Shown here piece by piece: positions 7,001 through 10,039 of a stretch of DNA of 10,039 nucleotides. How positions within the stretch are numbered: position 1 is the first letter of the stretch; each line of letters begins with the position of its first letter. Location: positions 1 to 10,039 of the forward strand of contig CAKZJI010000253.1 of the NCBI GenBank assembly GCA_936941515.1, written 5' to 3'. This DNA is from an uncultured Propionibacteriaceae bacterium (lineage in GTDB: Bacteria; Actinomycetota; Actinomycetes; Propionibacteriales; Propionibacteriaceae). Made by a program: the position numbers and the translations under genes. Below the pieces are notes generated by a model. The model was given only the letters and a program-made list of their open reading frames with translations, was not told the origin of the DNA and did not search any database.

Positions 7001-9218
7001 ACTGGGGGCCACCACCCAGTGGGCATACGACAAGGCTGGGCGGTTGATCTCCAACGTCGATGCCGATGGTCGCGTGGTCGAAGTGGCTTATGACAAGGCG
7101 GGCCTGGCGGCCACAACAACGGTGGATGGCACACTATTCTCCCGCGCGAGGCGGGATGCTGTAGAGCGGCGTCACACTATCGAAGACTTCTCCGACCCTG
7201 CCCGACCTGTCACCCACACCCTCACCTACGATCCCCGTGGCCTGCTGCTGCGGCACGACCGCGGCAGCGATGCCACCAGTTGGTCCTATGACGTAGACGG
7301 GCATGCCACGGCCGTGACCGCCCCGAACGGAGCCAGCACGCTCTACCAGCGCAACGCAGCCGGTGATGTCATCGCAGTGGAGCATCCAGGCCTAGCCACC
7401 GCAGTTCTGGACCGCGACGAAAGTGGCCGGATCACGCGCGCCACTGCCGGCGACATGATTCACCAGTGGGACTACACCAACGGGTTCATCAGCCGCCACA
7501 CCACCGTCACCAAGGACCGCCACGCCACGTCCGTGATGGAATACGCCGATGACGGGAGCCTCTCATCAGTCACCGTCGATGGGGTCCAGACCCGATACCG
7601 CTACGACAACGCGGGCCAGATGATCGAGGCCGCATCCTCAAACGGCACCAACACCTGGACCTATGACCTGGCAGGCCGCCTGGTCAAGGAACAGGTAGAC
7701 GGTATGACGTGGGAACGCACCTATAACGCTGCCGGGCAATTATTGAACGCCACCAGCCAACACGCAACCATCACCTACACCCACGACCACTCCGGCAGAC
7801 GCACCAGTCAAACACACAGCAACGGCAGCCGCCGCGAATTCGAGTGGACCGGACTATCGCAGCTAGCGGCCATCACCGACCACCACGGCAACCAGAAGCA
7901 CCGCACCACCACCGTCGTCGACGCACTCGGCCACCTCGCCCGCGTCAACGACGAACACCTCTTCTTCAACGACCTCACCGGAGAACTCCTCCAAGCAGGC
8001 AACAACACCATCGTCCACGCCGGCCCTCTCACAGCCGGACCCCAAGGCTGGCTCCACCCATCCTGGCGTCCCCACCGCGACACCAACCCCGCCAACCCCT
8101 ACCAGCCACCCACGCCCCACACATCCATAGGCCCCCTCGCCCTCGGAGCCGGAGGCGAACTACACATCGCAGGCATGGAATGGCTCGGCGCCCGAGTACT
8201 GGACCCCACCACCAGCAGCTTCCTCACACCCGACCCCCTCCCCCCAACCACCGCCGCCGGCTGGGCCGGAAACCCATACTCCTACGCAGGCAACAACCCC
8301 ACCAACCTCTACGACCCCACCGGCCTACACCCCATCACCACCGAAGAACTCGACACCTACCGCAAAACCAACGCCCCCAAATGGGGCACCGCACTAGCCA
8401 TCACCGCAGGAATCGGACTGGCAATCTTCGGCGGACCCGCAGGCATCGGGGCCGCAATCGCTATCGGGGCAGGCCTCGCCGCTGGAGGCAACCTCATCGA
8501 CCAAGCCTGCAACGGCTACCCCATCAACCCAGGAGAAGTACTCTTCAGCGGGGCCCTCGGGGCCCTCGGCGGCGGTGTTGGTGCAGCTGCTGGCGGACTG
8601 ATCGGCCCCGCCGCAAGCAACGCCCTAGCCCGAGTTGGCAACTCACCCATCGGACAACGCCTCATCCAAGGAGGAGCCGGAGCCACCGCTGGCGGCATCT
8701 CCGGATTCATCACCGGCGGAATCGGAGCCGCTACCACCGGCGGAAACTTCTGGGACGGCGCCCTCCAAGGCGCCCACGACGGAGCACTCGGAGGCCTCGT
8801 AAGCAGGCCCACAAAGCCGGGAGCTCCATCAACCGAATTCCAAGGCGTAAGGGCAGAGGTACGCACCAGCACTTCTGCCACACGACTACCCCAAGACATA
8901 AACGTCAAGCCTGATCTTCCTCCACTACTCCCAAGAAATAGACCAATCAGTCGCAGTGCCACACAAAATCAGTGGTTCCAAGATAGACTTGACTACCTCA
9001 GATCAATTGGAGTCACGGACCTCAGGGTTAACCAACAAATGGCTAACATACACCAGCAGCGAGTCGGCTTAAACCGGCCAGATGGCCAATACACCTACGG
9101 CAGAACACGCTACTATGAGGAGGTCGACACTTCTGCGTCAAATAGAGGACCAAGCCACGCCGATCGCATCATAGCGAATGACCCCGATGCCGTCGTATAC
9201 TTATGGACAGTAGACTAG
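4023..9218 (+). CDS. Rhs/YD-repeat polymorphic toxin, 5'-truncated, with unique C-terminal toxin domain
   Basis: The frame encodes up to 1731 residues (numbered from GTG 4023). Residues ~1-13 are antisense to the transposase remnant, so native Rhs sequence begins near 4062 and the original N-terminus is missing; GTG 4023 and ATG 4038 are fortuitous start candidates with only a weak GAGG at 4007-4010. Residues ~15-80 are charged and helical (LLADRLREVAQGVRDLEQDA, then SGWDKFWEGADV). Around 235-275, GYSNDPVNTATGNFVENEED marks a DUF6531-like module. From ~370 to ~1390 there are dozens of YD repeats of the form YDxxGRL, which in known Rhs proteins form a closed shell around the toxin. The core end is intact: FLTPDPLP (Asp1404), NPYSYAGNNPTNLYDPTGL (Asp1431), the region of autoproteolytic release. 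Residues ~1445-1600 are a Gly/Ala-rich glycine-zipper linker, and the last ~90 form an unassigned toxin domain. Codon use changes from G/T-ending to C/A-ending along the gene. Whether it is expressed without its native start is open; it could act as a silent donor. Confidence 0.88.
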   Translation: MAATWMPRHWTFRIETANNDAKLLADRLREVAQGVRDLEQDAREEQKRIDAAREWKRKRDERSGWDKFWEGADVLHLFHGDAAPPKMDPAPQMNKTYSAASWGERREFTGTRAEGMSSALPDDLRSFTAQERAATGVVRETPAMLRGLVASFRQKCQWGQLGCDQVLVGFDNYITSNDNDCVRTDVVASNFEAAGGSGEVSIVSNDAIAASLAANGVSEQRPELDIPAVQAIGNPPSTGYSNDPVNTATGNFVENEEDLRFDGASALLGWVRSYSSLSEKIGGHGPGWASFDGCGLRLSADGATWTLVDGREVVFPRLGAGFGRAEYENYWLTRGENGFVVSNNAGARWEFALSGRPTLFVLTDGAEILFDYADGLLRRIRHVRGHEIAVVWEGDRIVAVEADDGRRVEFRYEAGRLVEVAGPLGSRRYEWGKDGRIAAVIDADGVVEARNTYDDKGRVSTQVSQFGRVTRFGYLPGRVTVVSDMDGERSNTWVADARGRLVGVTDSDGNRSRMAYDRWGNQVLATDPEGRQTVRVFDERGRLTVELQPSGAKTELVYDDVDRLTAMISLEDDVEVARTSMLYSGGQQQPCEIVDGEGGRTRMVWDEGLLLEVTDPTGVGVRFDYDEYGDLVASTDGEGNVTRIVRDGSGRALEMIKPSGAATQFVYNEAGLLTSRVEPDGARWGYEYSVGGRLTAVVNPLGARSILEYGEHGEIEATIDPLGRRIAQELDDLGNVTRVRLPDGATWEFTHDAMSRLRQTIDPTGVRQFQRHNTARREVTIGDAAATSTVSMDTWGRQSVTTLPDGSTTSVRYDRAGRPVEYRDPTGGRTRIERDLAGRPIQIRRPSGASVRYDYDRCGRVAGVRNEVGFRTQLGYDCDSQMVTQSWPTGEQGWSRYDECGRVVARHAPGAGTYRWVYDAVGRVVETKDPYNGVRRFRYDQADQLIAAVAGNGGVTRYDYDVNGRAVTITDPLGGVTRRAFDAMDRCTSETNPLGATTQWAYDKAGRLISNVDADGRVVEVAYDKAGLAATTTVDGTLFSRARRDAVERRHTIEDFSDPARPVTHTLTYDPRGLLLRHDRGSDATSWSYDVDGHATAVTAPNGASTLYQRNAAGDVIAVEHPGLATAVLDRDESGRITRATAGDMIHQWDYTNGFISRHTTVTKDRHATSVMEYADDGSLSSVTVDGVQTRYRYDNAGQMIEAASSNGTNTWTYDLAGRLVKEQVDGMTWERTYNAAGQLLNATSQHATITYTHDHSGRRTSQTHSNGSRREFEWTGLSQLAAITDHHGNQKHRTTTVVDALGHLARVNDEHLFFNDLTGELLQAGNNTIVHAGPLTAGPQGWLHPSWRPHRDTNPANPYQPPTPHTSIGPLALGAGGELHIAGMEWLGARVLDPTTSSFLTPDPLPPTTAAGWAGNPYSYAGNNPTNLYDPTGLHPITTEELDTYRKTNAPKWGTALAITAGIGLAIFGGPAGIGAAIAIGAGLAAGGNLIDQACNGYPINPGEVLFSGALGALGGGVGAAAGGLIGPAASNALARVGNSPIGQRLIQGGAGATAGGISGFITGGIGAATTGGNFWDGALQGAHDGALGGLVSRPTKPGAPSTEFQGVRAEVRTSTSATRLPQDINVKPDLPPLLPRNRPISRSATQNQWFQDRLDYLRSIGVTDLRVNQQMANIHQQRVGLNRPDGQYTYGRTRYYEEVDTSASNRGPSHADRIIANDPDAVVYLWTVD
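8340..8814 (+). other. Pre-toxin linker of the Rhs protein (glycine-zipper, hydrophobic)
   Basis: Just after the DPTGL core-end motif the protein reads WGTALAITAGIGLAIFGG, then PAGIGAAIAIGAGLAAGG, and later GALGGGVGAAAGGLIG and GGISGFITGGIGAATTGG. These Gly/Ala-rich hydrophobic segments resemble the membrane-active pretoxin regions common in Rhs and other polymorphic toxins, where they are thought to help the toxin cross a membrane. Within it, 8418-8472 is duplicated exactly at 9985-10039. This makes the segment the likely crossover point for exchange of C-terminal cassettes. Confidence 0.65.
8418..8472 (+). repeat. 55-bp direct repeat, copy 1 (in rhs linker)
   Basis: From CTGGCAATCTTCGG to CTATCGGGGCAG, identical to 9985-10039, 1567 bp downstream. 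Encodes LAIFGGPAGIGAAIAIGA, residues ~1466-1483 of the Rhs protein. Confidence 0.95.
8943..9218 (+). other. Putative Rhs C-terminal toxin domain, family unassigned
   Basis: The last ~90 residues of the Rhs protein differ in composition from the linker, with more A/T and mixed codons. They form a compact domain: QNQWFQDRLDYLRSIG, VTDLRVNQQMANIHQQR, VGLNRPDGQYTYG, RTRYYEEVDTSASNRG, PSHADRIIANDPDAVVYLWT. Polar residues placed as possible catalytic groups are Asp1687 in NRPD, Glu1699/Glu1700 and Asp1702 in YYEEVD, and His1712 in SHAD. The alternation of short strands (QYTYG, RYYEEVD, VVYLWTVD) with an Asp and Glu pair is reminiscent of restriction-endonuclease-fold toxins, but no Lys follows the Glu in the classical ExK pattern, so nuclease activity is only a hypothesis. 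I could not place it in a named toxin family. Confidence 0.5.
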
Positions 9219-9222
9219 GAGA
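9217..9222 (+). promoter_or_regulatory. Ribosome binding site of the putative immunity gene
   Basis: AGGAGA overlaps the rhs stop codon (TAG 9216-9218) and lies four bases before ATG 9227. It supports this ATG rather than the in-frame ATG at 9203 inside the rhs end, and suggests translation coupled to the toxin gene. A TATACT box at 9196-9201 could be a -10 element for separate immunity expression, but no matching -35 is visible. Confidence 0.65.
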
Positions 9223-9226
9223 AATT

Positions 9227-9919
9227 ATGGCAGTGTTACTTGATGGCCGATTCGCACCACTGACACATTCAATCGCCTTCCTCAACACCCCACCACGTAA
9301 GCTTGCTCGTGCTCTGGTGTCGTTCTTCAACAGAGTCCACAACGGCGGCAAAGCCACCCGACTCCACGGCACACTGAGCGAAAACCTCATGCAACTTCAA
9401 CCCCTAGTGATCGGATCACGGCCCCGAATCCTCCTAACCTCCACCACCACAGAAGAATGGACCGCAATGTTTGATGGTCATGCCCTTGGGCAGGGCGTGG
9501 ATGATATTGCCTCATACATGGCAGAAATTCTGAAGATCCGAGGCTACGGCTTCGCCAACTTCCCACCCGCCGCCTCAACAGGCAAAGCTTTAGGCGGACG
9601 ACAATTCCACATGCTCGGCCCAGAAGAAAGACTCGGCCTCGTGCGAACTATCGACCTCATCGAAAACAACCCCGGACGATGGCATTTCGAAACCAGCGGC
9701 ACACCCCAACCATACGAAGACCTCAAAGCCTACACAAAACGACGCAAAACAGAACGCTTCACCGAAGACATGCTCGTCAACTACGCCGCAGCAGTAGGAC
9801 TACACCCCTGGGACGAAACCTTCTACCACAACCCCTCCTACCTCATCACCAACAACGAACCCATCATCAACTCCGCAACTCTCGCCGAAGCCCGCACCCG
9901 CCTAGGCCTAAACACCTAA
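9227..9919 (+). CDS. Putative immunity protein for the Rhs toxin (unknown family)
   Basis: A 230-residue soluble protein with no signal peptide or membrane segment, beginning MAVLLDGRFAPLTHSIAFLN and ending LAEARTRLGLNT. It lies 8 nt downstream of the toxin stop, on the same strand, with AGGAGA overlapping that stop. This is the standard position and arrangement for the cognate immunity gene of an Rhs C-terminal toxin, and the likely role is to bind and block the toxin domain in the cytoplasm of the producer and its kin. I recognise no family. Distinct stretches include GRQFHMLGPEERLGLVRTID, NNPGRWHFETSGTPQPYEDL and VGLHPWDETFYHNPSYLITN, rich in aromatic residues. Codon use is C/A-ending with more A than the upstream operon, matching the adjacent toxin domain and suggesting that the two travelled together. 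The function is inferred from position only. Confidence 0.65.
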   Translation: MAVLLDGRFAPLTHSIAFLNTPPRKLARALVSFFNRVHNGGKATRLHGTLSENLMQLQPLVIGSRPRILLTSTTTEEWTAMFDGHALGQGVDDIASYMAEILKIRGYGFANFPPAASTGKALGGRQFHMLGPEERLGLVRTIDLIENNPGRWHFETSGTPQPYEDLKAYTKRRKTERFTEDMLVNYAAAVGLHPWDETFYHNPSYLITNNEPIINSATLAEARTRLGLNT

Positions 9920-10039
9920 ACCCAACAAATCACTGACACGGGTAGTGACACATCATACGCCAAGGCAGGAACGCATCGGCAAGGCTGGCAATCTTCGGCG
10001 GACCCGCAGGCATCGGGGCCGCAATCGCTATCGGGGCAG
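9920..10039 (+). other. Start of an orphan Rhs C-terminal cassette (linker fragment without start codon)
   Basis: After the immunity stop there are about 45 bases with no recognisable feature apart from a weak 5-bp stem (9930-9934 with 9944-9948). Then comes sequence loosely similar to the rhs linker just upstream of the repeat (GCAGGAA...ATCGG) and finally the exact 55-bp copy. In the linker frame two stops, TAG TGA, stand at 9943-9948, and no ATG, GTG or TTG occurs between them and the repeat. The fragment would therefore not be translated alone, as expected of a silent orphan Rhs-CT module. It runs past the window end, so its toxin is not visible. Confidence 0.6.
9985..10039 (+). repeat. 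55-bp direct repeat, copy 2 (orphan linker copy, continues past window)
   Basis: Identical base for base to 8418-8472. Identity breaks at its left end and its right end is cut by the window, so the true repeat may be longer. Confidence 0.95.

Noticed and set aside
5100..8000. Periodic repeats that could suggest a CRISPR or tandem array
   Set aside because: The periodicity comes from degenerate YD repeats at the protein level; the nucleotide units are not identical and there are no spacers.
7844..8914. 356-codon plus-strand frame rich in Arg, Pro and His
   Set aside because: Shifted frame inside rhs where codons end in C/A. The low-complexity product has no domain, and the rhs frame shows clear core-end motifs there.
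9173..9201. TATACT box as a separate promoter for the immunity gene
   Set aside because: The -10-like hexamer is good, but the position 17 bp upstream (AGCGAA) does not resemble a -35 box and there is no extended -10 TG. It is mentioned only as a possibility.

Overview
The window is high-GC DNA with strong G/C third-position bias and GTG/TTG starts, which points to an actinobacterium. From memory, the IS982-type transposase resembles those of Propionibacteriales and Actinomyces, but I cannot fix a genus. It reads as an accessory region: the edge of a biosynthetic locus, an insertion-sequence-damaged regulator, and a polymorphic-toxin (Rhs) locus.

Layout. (1) 1-1056: the 3' end of an FAD-dependent oxidoreductase, followed 6 nt later by a complete Sfp-type 4'-phosphopantetheinyl transferase. 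This looks like the end of an operon for a carrier-protein-dependent natural product. (2) About 1076-2062: an IS982-family insertion sequence with short imperfect terminal inverted repeats. Its transposase has an in-frame TAG where homologues, as I recall them, have Trp. (3) 2072-3686: a LuxR-type regulator that starts 9 nt after the IS end and is split by a one-base frameshift near 2738. (4) 3728-4060, minus strand: a transposase remnant of the IS5/DDE_Tnp_4 type, truncated at both ends. (5) About 4062-9218: a very large Rhs/YD-repeat protein. It has a helical N-terminal part, a DUF6531-like module, a long YD-repeat shell, the Rhs core-end autoprotease motifs, a glycine-zipper pre-toxin segment and a unique C-terminal toxin domain. 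Its 5' end abuts the IS5-type remnant, so its native N-terminus appears to be lost. (6) 9227-9919: a small gene with a good ribosome binding site, the presumptive immunity gene. (7) 9985-10039: an exact 55-bp second copy of the Rhs pre-toxin linker (8418-8472), running off the window and lacking a start codon.

How it fits together. The Rhs protein would encapsulate and release the C-terminal toxin, and the next gene would protect the producer. The duplicated linker downstream is what one expects of an orphan Rhs-CT cassette. Recombination between the two copies would remove the resident toxin/immunity pair and join the Rhs core in frame to the next cassette. The most interesting parts are the unassigned toxin/immunity pair (about 8940-9919), the linker duplication, and the reversal of codon and strand composition inside the single rhs ORF. 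Two insertion sequences and two probable inactivating lesions suggest that this stretch has decayed and been rearranged.
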